Origin: Jackrogersella multiformis
Lineage: Eukaryota; Ascomycota; Sordariomycetes; Xylariales; Hypoxylaceae
Assembly (NCBI GenBank): GCA_902806575.1
Contig: CADCXD010000011.1
Location: 744,001-808,000 of the forward strand
DNA: 64,000 nucleotides
Direction: 5' to 3'
In this document: positions 22,270-34,582 of the stretch, one piece after another
Numbering within the stretch: position 1 is the stretch's first letter
Layout of the letters: every line of letters starts with the position of its first letter
Notes under the pieces: generated by a model
The model's input: only the letters and a program-made list of their open reading frames with translations
What the model was told of the DNA's origin: nothing
Databases searched by the model: none
Position numbers and translations under genes: made by a program

Positions 22270-23212
22270 ATGTATTGGGTCATTCGTCGATGAGATCGAG
22301 ATCGGATTTGTGCTACCGAGCTGGTTACTGGTAGCCAGGAGCTCAGTCTTCCAGGATGATGCTTAACCTAGAGGGTACGTGTATGGATTTGAGTGGGTTT
22401 GGACGAATGTGTCTAGGTAGTAAATTATAAACCAGTAGGGTATGACGAGTATGAGTCCCGGGATAAACCGTATCATGCAGCTGTCACTGAAGTATTCGAA
22501 GCTATCGTATAGCCAGTACCTATCGAGGCCATCGTATTGTGAGAAATACAAGCTGAGTCCTAGAGATATCCACGAATGAAGATCTCTTAATAAGCCATAA
22601 CCTAAATAGTTTCTCCGTGTGGCGGCGTTGGTGTATATACGAACTATAGCTGTAGTTTATTATATCTCGCATCATAATTCCAAATTAGGTATTGAAAGAA
22701 TATCTCGGCCGAATAAATCTTTCGCTTATAAGCAGTGTCGATCAATCTAAGTAGGTAAGACGATGTTAAGAGTAATAGGCTACCTAGAGCCCTAAGGATC
22801 TAAGATCTGCCGGGTTTAACATGTGCATCTGCATGATTGGATTGTTGGTTTGAGGTAAAAGGGACCTTAAGTTATCATAAAAAATTGTTCCAACATGTAG
22901 GACTCTGCACTAGTGCTACCCTCCCTCCGAAAAGTTGGCTGTGAGCTGTTGTACATAGCCCCCAGTTGTTATTGTAGTTATTCTCCCTACCAAGGTCCAA
23001 ATGTAAGGACGAACCGTGTTATGCTTAGCATGGCTCTTAGGTTTAGGGGATGTTGGTCATCGTGTCCGAGAAGGAAAGGGGTACGGCATTACTGAAGACA
23101 GAAGAGTCATGATGATAATGAAAAAACGGGAAATATCGCAAGTAGGACCAACTCAGTTACATTACTACCTAGGTAAGATTCAATTCGACGTCTAGTGAGA
23201 AGAGCCAGTGGG
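22270..23212. other. intergenic region
   Basis: About 940 bp without a convincing gene, containing 3' regions of the peptide gene and of the S33 hydrolase gene. A TACCTAGGTA-type motif lies at about 23166. Confidence 0.45.
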
Positions 23213-24538
23213 CTAGCGCAGGGTCTTCTCAGATGCCTTGTGCTGTATCAAAAACTCTCCCACCACCTTCAAAACCCGTTCCCTCAGTCCGCCGCCGTCG
23301 AGATGACACATATGACTTCCGCCTTGGAATGTGATCCATCGTACGCGTGGAATGAGCTCAAAAAACGGCACCTGCGATATGTCGTGCGACGTATCGTGCT
23401 CTCCGTTATAGACTAAAGTAGGAGCGGTGATCTGCGGCAGACGCGGTATGCTTGTCCAGCTATGCAGTGAACCGCTGCAATCAATGACAGAGGGGCCGTA
23501 CCTACAGGGTTATATGAGATAAGTAGCTGTGGTCGAAAAGCTATGTCGAAAGGACGAGTAGGATGAACACTGCGTATTTAAGGGAAAGGGAAATGAAGCA
23601 TGTGAAAGGGGCAGGTCGCTATATAATACTGAGACTATATTCCTCGAATTACAACACGACCGTTTGTAGATTGTGTCACAAGAACTCACCGGAACATGGG
23701 AGAATCTTTGAAAAATAAGACTTTAACGGTTGCAGCTCCAGCGATACCAGGGCGCATCCGTTGAATTATTGAAATGAATGTGGGAAAAAGGGGGGGGGGG
23801 AAGGGGGAAATGGAAGAGGAATTTAAGGACACGAAATAAACAGTCATCAGCTTACATAGTGCCATAGACTGTCTGATCCTCAGTAAGATGTTGGAATGCA
23901 AGCGTCAACTCCTCTGGCACCGGTTCTGCCCGGCATACGAACATCTTATGAAAGACCTTCAAGGCTTCTTGATAACGCGGGCTCTCGTAATCGGCTTCCT
24001 GCTCGCATTTATCCAGGGCCGTCTGTACATCTGTTGGAAGCTCGCTCCTACATAACCGGATCCCTTGCACAGAAAGCTCCATGCTGGCTACTCCGCTAGC
24101 CAGCACCAGCCTCTGCAAACCGCGAGGCCGGCTGGCAGCCAAGGCAGCACCGAGCATCCCCCCCCAGCTCTGGCCCAGCAGGTGGAATCCAGGGCCGTCG
24201 CGCAGCTTTAGATGATCGATAAGGTTATCCAACTCGGCGATAAATAAGGACTCCTGCCAGAAGTCTGTATCCCCTGCCATTTGGGGGAGATGTGTTGAAG
24301 CGCCGCAGCCGACCTGGTCATAAAAGACTACGGGGAGACCGTACCGCGGCCAGAGCTCTGCGAAAGGAAGCAGGTATTCATGACCGCCTCCAGGGCCGCC
24401 GTGAAGGGCTATCACGGGCGGGACGCCGCTGGCAAGATCACCGATGACTTTGTAATAGGTCGAGCAGGGAACATCGCTTTTCCCGGGAATCTCGAAAGGA
24501 ATTCGGCCTTCCGAAGTAGGAGTAGGAACTTCCGCCAT
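23213..24538 (-). CDS. prolyl-iminopeptidase-like alpha/beta hydrolase (S33)
   Basis: Exons 24538-23856 and 23501-23213 give 323 residues. The oxyanion motif HGGPGG is at 46-51. The nucleophile Ser124 lies in GQSWGG, the acid is in NGEHDTSHD and the catalytic His is in GGSHMCH. HGGPGG plus GQSWGG is the signature of proline iminopeptidase/tricorn-interacting-factor F1-type aminopeptidases, which remove N-terminal residues (often Pro) from peptides. The two exons join at TVYGTMYGPS, a conserved block, so the splice is convincing. The intervening intron is about 354 bp, far longer than others here, and includes a run of ten G. There is no signal peptide, so it is probably cytosolic. A CT-rich tract on its sense strand lies just upstream of the start (24551-24592). 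Substrate specificity cannot be read from sequence. Confidence 0.87.
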
Positions 24539-25330
24539 TTCCAGGTTCTTGAAGGGAAGAAGGAAGAGGGAAAAGGAAAGGGAAGGGGAAAATGTGTAAC
24601 GACCAGGTTTGTGACTACCGTTTGATAGAAATGGAGGTTTCCAAGTTCGATATTTAATCCATCGAGATCTACCTACCCACATATGTAGGTATTGATTACC
24701 TATGTACATAGGTACCTCTACTTATGACACAGGTACTTCCAACCTACAGGTAGGTACGCGGCACGTCCGGGTGGTGATTGCTCAGGTAGAGGTAGAGGCG
24801 CGCCTTTGTTGGTTACACTACAGAACTACCTACAGGTTGCGATTTCTCCTCGCCATATGAACCCCGCGCTGTACGCGCAATACTATGAGTGACTTCCAAT
24901 ATATACAAAGCTGGCCCGAGTCCTAGGTATCTTAGGTAATCTGGATTCTTAATAGAGGTCCGGGTTGGTGACACGAACGGAACCCGAGCCCCGAGCCCTG
25001 AATCCTCAGAACGCCGCGCAAAAGCTTATCCCTTCATTCCTCCATACGTATCCGGCCCAATCAGCGGGCATGGTAGAGCTCGGCAGCACTATAGCACTAT
25101 AACACTATATCACTATTCGAAGATGCCTGCAGGCCACGCTTGTGTTGTGTTACCCAAATCCTGATGGACCTAGGAGGGTCGAAGGTGATATCTTTATGTT
25201 TCCGAGGATGCTAACCTATGTGTGAACTGTGTAGTGTCCATGCCCACTGGCTTGCAAGTTCCTCCTTCCAAGGTCATTGTGAAGTTTTATTATATTTCTA
25301 CATCTAATTCTATCAGACCTCATCTTCAAC
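24539..25330. other. divergent intergenic region
   Basis: Promoter region of the S33 hydrolase and the 7TM gene. It has clustered ACCTATGTACATAGGTACC-like palindromes at about 24680-24720 and a small CACTATA repeat at about 25085-25115. No gene seen. Confidence 0.5.
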
Positions 25331-26528
25331 ATGTCCAGCGAGTCGAAGGAAGGAGTACTAGCCGTCTGTGGTAGCCTGTTGGGCTTGTCGACCATCGCCG
25401 TCGGGCTCCGGTTTTACGCGCGCAAGAGGATGCGCGCTCCCATCATGGCCGACGACCTCTTGACCGTGGCAAGCTTGGTACGCCCTCACCCAAAGGGCTG
25501 CGGTTAAACAAGCCTCGTTAACACATATTGGGTGCCTCTAGGTCTCCTTCGCTGGAGCTGCGATAGTTTCTATTGTCAGTAAGTTCCCCCTAGTCTCTAC
25601 TCTTTGATAATTACTACTCTTTCATAACTCCATTGGAATTGAAACATGCTGACCAACCCAACAGTGGTTCATTATCATATTATTGGCTATGCCCTTTCGC
25701 CCGCAATGGCAGGAGAACTTTCAGCAAAGGTACTTCAGGCATCCTTTCGTCATTTGCATCGAGCCTGCGCTTAACCTAGCCCGCCCAGCTTCAAATAGTA
25801 TGGGATATCTTAGGTACAACCTCGCTGGCATGTTCTAAGCTCAGTACCCTGTTTTTCTACCGGCGAATCTTCTACATCGGGGGGAAGGCATACTGGTTCA
25901 ACAGGGCGATTATCGGTACCATCGTCGTGGTCATTCTGTGGCTCTTCGTCGTCCAGTTCCTGACCGGCTTCCAATGCGGCACGCACTTCTCTGCGCTCTG
26001 GGACGGCAACTACGAAGAATACTGTACCCTCTCGTTCCCGTACCTCTATGGCTTTGCCGTTTCCGACTTCCTTCTTGACATTTGGATCCTGTCTCTTCCG
26101 GTCCCCCGTATCCTGCGGCTCAACGCGACGCCGTCGAAGAAGCTCGCGGTCTTAGGCGTCTTCTTCCTGACGTTCATCGGCGTTTTTGCGTCTGGGGCGC
26201 GCATGGTGCAGTACATCCAGGCCGAGAGAGGCGGCCCGGACTATCTCATCAACCACGACGAAGAACGTATGTAGCCCGTTGTGCTTTTCTCAGTAACCTC
26301 AATGCATGACCTAAATACGTTAACTAACTTGTTTTAATAATAGGCGTGATTACCATCATCTTTTTTTACACCATGTTCGAAACAGGTGTATCCCTCATAG
26401 CCGTTAACCTCCCGTCGCTGTGGTTCCTTGTGGCCTCGATTAGTCCCGACAAGATCATGCGCAGTATATCTAGCAAGCTTTCGCTTTCCTCTCTTCAAAG
26501 CGGTAGCAGCAGGACTACCGTTGTGTGA
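25331..26528 (+). CDS. rhodopsin-like / PTH11-type seven-TM membrane protein
   Basis: Five exons (25331-25477, 25542-25578, 25665-25729, 25789-26266, 26344-26528) give 303 residues. Exon 1 starts MSSESKEGVLAV and includes the first helix and the FYARKRMRAPIMADDLL loop. Exon 3 encodes HYHIIGYALSPAMAGELSAK. Exon 4 holds WDILGTTSLACSKLSTLFFYRRIF, the hallmark segment of the fungal rhodopsin-domain family (related to Pth11), then two or three more helices and QFLTGFQCGTHFSALWDG. The last exon ends with a helix and a Ser-rich cytosolic tail. There is no CFEM domain, unlike Pth11 itself. Members are widespread, highly expanded and mostly of unknown ligand; some act in surface sensing and pathogenicity. 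The gene ends only about 480 bp before the transposon nest and shows no RIP damage. Confidence 0.88.
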
Positions 26529-27010
26529 TGGTCCAACCACGGCTTAGCTAACCTAGAGGTGTGGAGGGTACTGGGGTTTATGCTAACGGAATTGGTACCT
26601 ACAGGTATGCAAACATAGACTAACGTAATGATACTTAGTCTATACTGAATGGTGGTCGGATTTGTCATCTATGGGTATCTAGATTGATCACCGAATTAAT
26701 TTAATATGATATCGACAACCGACTCTGCCTACCTAGCTTGCGTAGTATAGGTAGCTATGTACCTAGGTATATATTAAAATCCTAGCGGTAACCACTTAAT
26801 CTAGGATTCTCTCGCTCTTCTGAAGCTTGAACGGAATTCAGATCCCACTGATGTCTGTATTGGAAGCAAGCTTCGTTAACGTATGATATACTGAGACTCG
26901 CGGCTCAAAAAGGTTGCTAACCTTACCGGTTGAATTAAGGCTATTAGCTCTTTTTACCGACGGTTTAGTTGATAATTTTTACCTATTTTAGGTTTATATA
27001 TTTGCTTAAA
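26529..27010. other. transition from gene-bearing to RIP-degraded DNA
   Basis: Ordinary composition until about 26930, then increasingly AT-rich for the last 70 bp before the outer LTR. This is consistent with RIP spreading slightly past the element. TTAAA at 27006-27010 is the left target-site duplication. A TACCTAGGTA motif lies at about 26760. Confidence 0.6.
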
Positions 27011-27153
27011 TGTCGTGTAATTAACCGTGTTATATATAAATCTTTAATTATTATTATATTTATAAAGTTTTATTATAAATTATTAATATATATAATATAT
27101 AAATATATAAAAAATAAAGCTTAATAATTTTAATTATATATAATTATATAATA
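27011..27153. repeat. left LTR of the outer element
   Basis: 143 bp, about 90% identical to 42098-42240. It begins TGTCGTGTAATTAACC. Differences from the right copy are mostly C/T and G/A; two CG dinucleotides of the right copy are TA here. Confidence 0.88.
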
Positions 27154-28689
27154 TTATTTTTATTAAAAAAATACGATATTTTTATCGTTTTAATATTTTA
27201 TTTTTATTAAAAAATTATTATATAAGTTTTTAAATTTATTATTTATTTATTTATTATTTATAATATTTCGGTTCGAGTTTTACGTATTTAATAAAAAATC
27301 GTTTATTTATTTTATTAACGATTTTTTTAATAATTTTTCGTTATAATTTTATTTAAATATAAAAATTTACGGTTAAATATATTTATAAATAAAGTTAATT
27401 TTAAATAATTAATAAAAGATTTTAATTTATACGTTAATTAATTTACGTAATATTTTATAATAAATAATTATTTTAATTTATAATTAAAAATTAATATTAT
27501 TAATATATTATAATTTTTATATAATTATAATATAATTTTATCGTTTTTACGAAAAAATATAAATTTATATTAAATATTATAATATTTTTAACGGTTATTA
27601 ATACGATTATAATCGTATTATAAATTTCGATTTTTAATAATAATATTTTAAATAATGTTTTTCGATAAAATTAACGATAAAATTAAACGTAAAACCGTAA
27701 ATAATTTTTAATAAGTTTTTATTTATTATTAATATTAAAATAATTATTAATTTATATTATAATTTTAATAATATATTATATTATTTTATTAAATTTTTTA
27801 ATATTTATAAAATATATTTTATCGATAATTTAATTTATAATATTATACGTTTTATTAATTTATTAATTTAATAATAATATATTATTATATATAAAAACTT
27901 AATTTTTATTAACGTTTAAATATATTATTAAAAATCCGATAATTATTTATTATAAATAATATTCGTTTATTATATCGACGTTTATTAATTTATATAATTT
28001 ATAAGTTTTTTTTATTAATAACGAAATAAATAAAAGTATTTTTTATTTTATCGAAATTTATATAAAACTTATCGTATATTAATTTAAATATTTTAACGTT
28101 ATAATTTCGCGAAATATATAATTTATCGTATAATTTTAATTTTTTTTTAAAAATAACTCGTTTAAATAAAATAATAAATTTACGACGTTTTATTAATTAA
28201 AAAGTTTATTAATTTTTATTACGTTTAAAACCGTTTTTTATTTCGGGTTTATAAAATATTTTTCTTATATTTTTTAAAAAAATTAAAAATTTTTTAAACG
28301 AATATAACTTTTTTAATTATTAATAAAATTAATAAATCGTTATTTATTTTTATTATTATTAAATAATTAATTAATAATATATTTTTATACGCGAATAAAA
28401 TAACGTATATTAAAAGTTAAAATTAATATTCGTTTTTATTATTTAATAATTCGTTTAAACTTATCGATTATTTATTATTTCGTTTATTATAATTAATCGT
28501 TTATTTATCGTTTAATTAAAATTAAATAATTAATTTATTATCGTTTATTATTAATAATTAAAATAATATATTTAAATTTATATATAATTTTTTAAATTTA
28601 TAAAAAATAATAAAATTAAATTTATTAATATATTTTATAATTTATATTAAACGAAAGTTTTAATTATTAAAAGTTATAAAATTAATAAT

Positions 28690-28838
28690 TATTATACATT
28701 AATAAGTTAAAATAAAAGTCTTAAAATAATTATTCTTTTTAAAAATAAAAGCAAAGTTAATATCTCGAAAAATAATTAATAAGTATAAAGCACGGGCCAT
28801 TACCTTAACTATAAACTATGTAATTATAGCTCCTTATA
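28690..28838 (-). repeat. LTR of the inner element (3' LTR in its own orientation)
   Basis: 149 bp matching 37125-37274. Substitutions between the copies are all transitions apart from a 1-bp indel, the RIP pattern. The adjoining purine-rich strand next to 28839 is the polypurine-tract candidate. Confidence 0.85.
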
Positions 28839-31800
28839 ATACCCCTTTAATAAAAAGAAAAACCAACGTTTTTATTAATTATAAGTTATTATTTCATTAA
28901 AATTGTCCTCTTTTTTATTATTATTATCGTTATTATTTTCTAGTAACGTGTCTTCGTAAACGAAGCGTATATCGTTAAAATCGTTAAGCGTTTACGTTTT
29001 AATCATAAGTTTAATCTTTAATAATATAAATATCGATGCTTTAATTAATATTATTATCGGTTTTTTTATAATAAGCGTAATTAACTTAAGTACGAGAGTT
29101 AATATCTTAATTTATAACGTAATTACGGTAATAAATATAATAAGTAATATTAATTATAACTTAATCTTTATAATATTTTTTTTATAATTTATAAAAATAT
29201 TACGCGCGTTTTTTACGATTATTATAACTTCGATAATACTTATATAAATAAAAAATATAAATATAAATAAGTATATTATATTTTATTATTATTAAATAAA
29301 TATTAATATATTTATAAGTTACTTTAATATTAAAATATTTAGTTTTTTTTTAATTTAATTATAGCTTTATTATAATTTAAGTACCGAAATATTTAAGTAA
29401 AAACTTTAATAATTATTATAATTATTATTTTAATCGTAATTACTTAATAATTTATAACTTACTCGCGTTTTTTCTTATCTTTTTAATATTATTTATAAAT
29501 CGTACTTTTCGTATTATAATAAATCTTAATTTTATAACTTTTAATAATCTTTTTATTAAAATTATAATTTATAATTTCGTTAATTTTTTTAGCGACGTTA
29601 ATGATTAAGTAAAAGGAATCGGTTAATTATTATCGGTATAATTTAATGGTATATTTTTAATAAATCGTTTTTTTAATATTTGTACAATTATTTTATCGTT
29701 TAACGTGTGTTATTATTTATTTACGATTAATTATATTAGTTTATTAATTAATTTTAAAGATATATTATTAAAGGTTTATATATTTTTAAAAAGTTATATA
29801 TTAAAGGGTTATAATTTATTAATAAATTTAATATAAAATTAATTAAGTGATAAAAAGTATTTTTTATCGTAATTATTTAATAATATTATTACATTTTAAA
29901 TAAGTAGGTTTTTTAAATATTATTAATCGAAAACTAATAAATAATTTTTTTATCGTACGAGGTATTTAAAGATAAAACGTCCTTTTTATTTATTTATTTA
30001 TCGATTTAATAATTTCTTAATTTCGTACGATACTTAATTATTATCGTTTCTTTTTATAACGATTTAATTTAATTATAATCGTCTTTTTACGTAAAGATCT
30101 TTTCTTTAAAAGATTTTAAATAATTAATTTATTAATATAACTTTATAAATTTATTAATTATTAAATAACTTAAACTTATATATAAGCTTATCGATTTACT
30201 TTAAAATTAATAACGGTTTAATATATTATATTAATTATTTACGAGGCGGTTTATTTAATAATATATAACTTTTATATAGTTTAAAAGAGATAAAGTTATA
30301 TTTTAAATTATAACGGGCCTTTATTTTAACGGTTATAAAGTTAATATATTCTTTTACTTTTTTTTAATAATATCGTTTTAATGTATCGTAATTAATTACG
30401 TTTTTTAATACTTTTAACGAAATAACGATAGTTTATAACTTAAAGTTATATATTAATTTATTAAGTGACTTTCCGGTCGTTAATAACTTAATATTATTAA
30501 AGTTATATTATAACGTTAAAATTATCTTTAACCACGGTACGTTACTTAATAAATAATGATAATAAATTATTACCTCGACTTTTTAATTACGTCGTTCCGT
30601 TATATTATTAATTTAAAAATAATAACTCGTTAATATAATTAATAATATCTTAAATTAAATAAATAACGTTTATTATATCTCGCTATTAAATTTAACGTTT
30701 TTATTTAAAATTACCTTATATAAAATGCCTTAATTTAATAATATAAATACTTTAAAAAGTAACGCGGTTTAATAATAAGCTTTATATTTAATATTTTTAA
30801 GTATTAAAATCGTTTTTTTATTAAATTTACATGTGATTATTATTATTACATTAAAATAAATAAAGCTTTTAATAAATTATATACTTCCTTTACTTAAAAC
30901 TTTTAATAAACTTACGATAAAGTTTTAAGTTATTATATAAAATAATTAAAACGGTAAATTTATAGGTTTTAATTTACCGTAAAGTTTTAAACGTTCGATT
31001 TAATTTTTATAATAATTAAGGTAATATTTAACGTACTTTTAAACCTTTCGTAAGAAATTATAAATATAAATTAATTTTAATTTATGGAATATTTATTTCG
31101 GTTCGAAATAATATTTTAAGTTATAAACTTTATTAAATAATTTATATATATAAGTTAATAAAATTATTAATTAACGTAAATTATTTAGTTTAATATAATA
31201 TATAAGATCGTTTCGTAATTTATATCGAAATTATTTAACCGTATTTTTACCTTTATTAACTTTTTAAAAAATAATACGTAAATAATTTAATCGTTTATTA
31301 TGGTTATATCCTTTTAATATTTTCTTTTTAAACTTATTATTTAACGTAAATTTAATAAATATATAAATAAATTTATTTAAGATATTTTTAAAAATTAATT
31401 TTATTTCGTTTTTTTATTTTATTAAATTTTTTATATTATTTTATATCGGTAAACGAGATAATATATTTAAAATTAAATTTAACTTTTTAAAAATATAATA
31501 AACGTTAAGGTTAAATTAAGATAAATATATTAAAATAATTATTAATTTATTATTTATTTTATTTATATCGGTTATTTTAAGTGTCGTTTAGTTAACGATA
31601 CTTTTCGTTATATTATGATTTATTAAAATAATAATTAATCGTATATAAGATTATAATTAAACTTTATTATTTTTATAAATTTATATTAAATAAGTAACTT
31701 TTAATTTTATTATTTCATATTATAATTTAATTTTTATATTAACTTTATTTTAAGGTATATTTATATAAAATATTATAACTTTAAAACCTTTTCGTTTTAA

Positions 31801-32873
31801 TATATTTATTTTTAAAAACGTTATTTAGTTATAATTTTAATACGTTAATATTATTAAATTTAATAATTTATTTTATAATATTTTAAACGAATTTAATTCG
31901 TTTTTTATCGGTATATATATAATTTTTATAATATATCGATATTTATGTTAAGATTTTAAAGGAATTTTTTATTAAATCTATTTTTTAATTAATATCTTTA
32001 TTTTTTTATTTTATAAAAACTTAATTTTTTATTAATATTATAAAATATATTTTCGTAAAAACTTTATTATATCGATATATATTTCCAAATTAATTAATGT
32101 TTATAATATTAAAATCTTTTTAATTATATTTAACTTGTTATTTATAATGGTAACTCTTAATTTATTAATTGAAAATTTAAATAAAATAATCGATAAAAAA
32201 CTAAAAAATGATTTTTTTAGCGATAATATAAATCCTATATTATCGTATATATTAAATATTTAATTAAGATATTTCTTATATTATTCCTTAATATTATTAA
32301 ATATTATAATATTATTAATATATGCCTTAATAAAACTTTAAAAAGGCTTTAATCTTTAATTTATAAATCGTTACGTAAAGGCTAAAAAATTCTTAAATTT
32401 TATTAACGTAACGTTAAAGATTTTTAAACCTTTTAGCAATATTATCGTTATTTTATTTTTATACTTAAACGTAATAAATAATTAATAAAAAAATAAAGCC
32501 TCGTTTATAACGTTAAAAACTTTTTTTTTTATATCTTTTAAATAATTTCCTCTTAACGCGATAATAGGTAAATATTTATTAAAACATTTTTATTTAATAA
32601 TTTAAGGTTAATAATTATTCAACCCTTTTTTTTACCGTTAATAAGCTTTTAAATAATAAAATAAAAATAATTAAATAATATAATCATTTTTTATTAATTC
32701 ATTTTACTTTAATTATACATTTAATTAAAAGTTTTATTAAGGAATTTTTTATTTTATACATTTAATAAATATATATATCCAGGTTTATACTTTTTTTATT
32801 AACCGTTAATTAAATTAATCGTCATTTTTTCTTTTTTTAACATATCAATAATATCACGATCGTGTTAAATATC

Positions 32874-33083
32874 CTACTTATTTATTAAAGCAAATAATCG
32901 TCGAGTAAAGAAAAAATTAAAATTATAAATATACACGCCTTTTTTAATTATAAGCTTTAAAATATCTTTAAGTTTAAATATACTTAAAATTAGTATGTTC
33001 GTTTTAATAAAACCTCGTTTTATTTTTAATAATAACTGTAAATTAATAAAAGATTTATCGATTAATAATAAGGCTTTTAACAT
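32874..33083 (-). pseudogene. degraded pol fragment of the inner element
   Basis: A 69-residue open remnant, very rich in Ile/Lys/Leu/Phe/Asn as expected after G-to-A and C-to-T decay. It lies downstream, on the minus strand, of the 33168-33383 remnant. No domain can be assigned with confidence. Confidence 0.4.
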
Positions 33084-33167
33084 TTCGTTATTTAAATTAA
33101 ATTTTATTAATAAATCGTTTTTCTTACGTTAAAATATTATATATATTTACGTTAAATTAACCTTTTT

Positions 33168-33383
33168 TTATAAAGTATTTACATTTTTTTTTTCGGTAAT
33201 TTCTTTAATTATTCCGATTTTAATATTACGTCGTAAAATTATAAACTTATCGGATATATTTAAAAAAGCGATTTTTTTAGGCGTATTTATATTATAAATA
33301 CTATTTATTACGCCTTTTATTTTAGCGTAAAAAATAAAGTTTTTTTTGCGTAATAAATTAAAGTAATATATTAAAATAAACAT
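33168..33383 (-). pseudogene. degraded pol fragment, protease-RT linker-like
   Basis: A 71-residue remnant. The order NTPKKIAFLNISDKFIILRR then IGIIKEI resembles the stretch between protease and reverse transcriptase of fungal Ty3/gypsy polyproteins (a nucleophile-free beta segment ending in a conserved IG-x-I/V-KE). The resemblance is from memory and the sequence is RIP-altered. Confidence 0.4.
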
Positions 33384-34351
33384 TATTATTTTAATAAAAA
33401 TAAAAAATCGACTTATAATTAAAACTTATCGTTATATTTAACCTTTCGAATAATAATATTTTATAAATATTTAAACCTTAAGATATAATATTAAAATTAT
33501 ATATATTTTATTATAATTGATAATTACGCCGTATTTTTTTAAGAAATCATTTTTTATTAATAAATTAAACTAAAAATTTAAATAATTAATCTATATTTTT
33601 ATTAAAACTTAAACTTAAACTTACCGTTTATATATCGTTTTTTTTTAAAATTTAATCGAAAATTTAACTTTGGTTTTTATAATTAATCTTCCCGGGATTA
33701 TTCTTTATATATATATAAATTTATTTAATTTAAACACTTCGTAATCTTCGATAAAACTTTTTAATTATATTTTATTTATTATTTAATTAAATACGTTAAT
33801 ATTTATATATATCGTCGATTTTTATTTCAATTTATTTAATACGTTTATTTTTAAATTTATATATTTTATTAACTTTTTATTTAAAAATAAAGGGATAATA
33901 TTTTTAATTTTTATATTTATTAATTATAAAGGTAAAGGTATAATATTTTCCGATTATATTATCTATATTTTCGTTTTTATTTATTTTTAAATAAAATAAA
34001 TATTAATAACTTTTTTAATTTTAAGTTAAATCTTTATCGTTTATTTTACTTTTTAAGGTAATTATAAATATTTAAGTTTTATATATTTATTAACGTATAT
34101 ATATTTAAAATAATTAAATTTAATATTAAATATTTTATAATATTTCCGATATATACGTTTTTTTATAATTAACGATTTATTTTTAAAAGATAAAAAATAA
34201 AATATAAAGGTTTTAAATTTATTTATTAAGTATTCCTTTATTAAAAAATAATTATTTACTTATAAATCTTTTTTATTTTCTTTATAATTTTTTTCGTTTT
34301 ATTTATATTCGACTTTATTTTATAAATATATATCGCCGTTAAAACAATTTC

Positions 34352-34582
34352 TTATCTTCCCTTATCGTCTTTAATAAAAGCGGGGACGGTTATTATAATA
34401 TTCGTAATTATAATAATTACGAGTATTATAACCACGTTTATAACCACGATAATAATAACTTTATTAATTATTACTTTAACGTTTATTATTTCGTTTATTA
34501 TTATATTAATCGTAACTTTAATCGTAACTTTAATTATAATTTCGATCGTAGCTTTAATCGCGATTTCGATTATAATTACCAT
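34352..34582 (-). pseudogene. degraded low-complexity gag tail
   Basis: A 76-residue remnant made almost only of Ile, Val, Thr, Asn and Lys with a short-period repeat (about 6-18 bp). It probably derives from a repetitive, Gly/Arg-rich nucleocapsid-like region whose codons have decayed. Its position just upstream of the pol-like remnants fits gag-pol order. Confidence 0.35.

Noticed and set aside
25814..25845. A further intron in the 7TM gene (GTACAA..CTCAG)
   Set aside because: Removing it shifts the frame, while reading through gives the conserved WDILGTTSLACSKLSTLFF segment.
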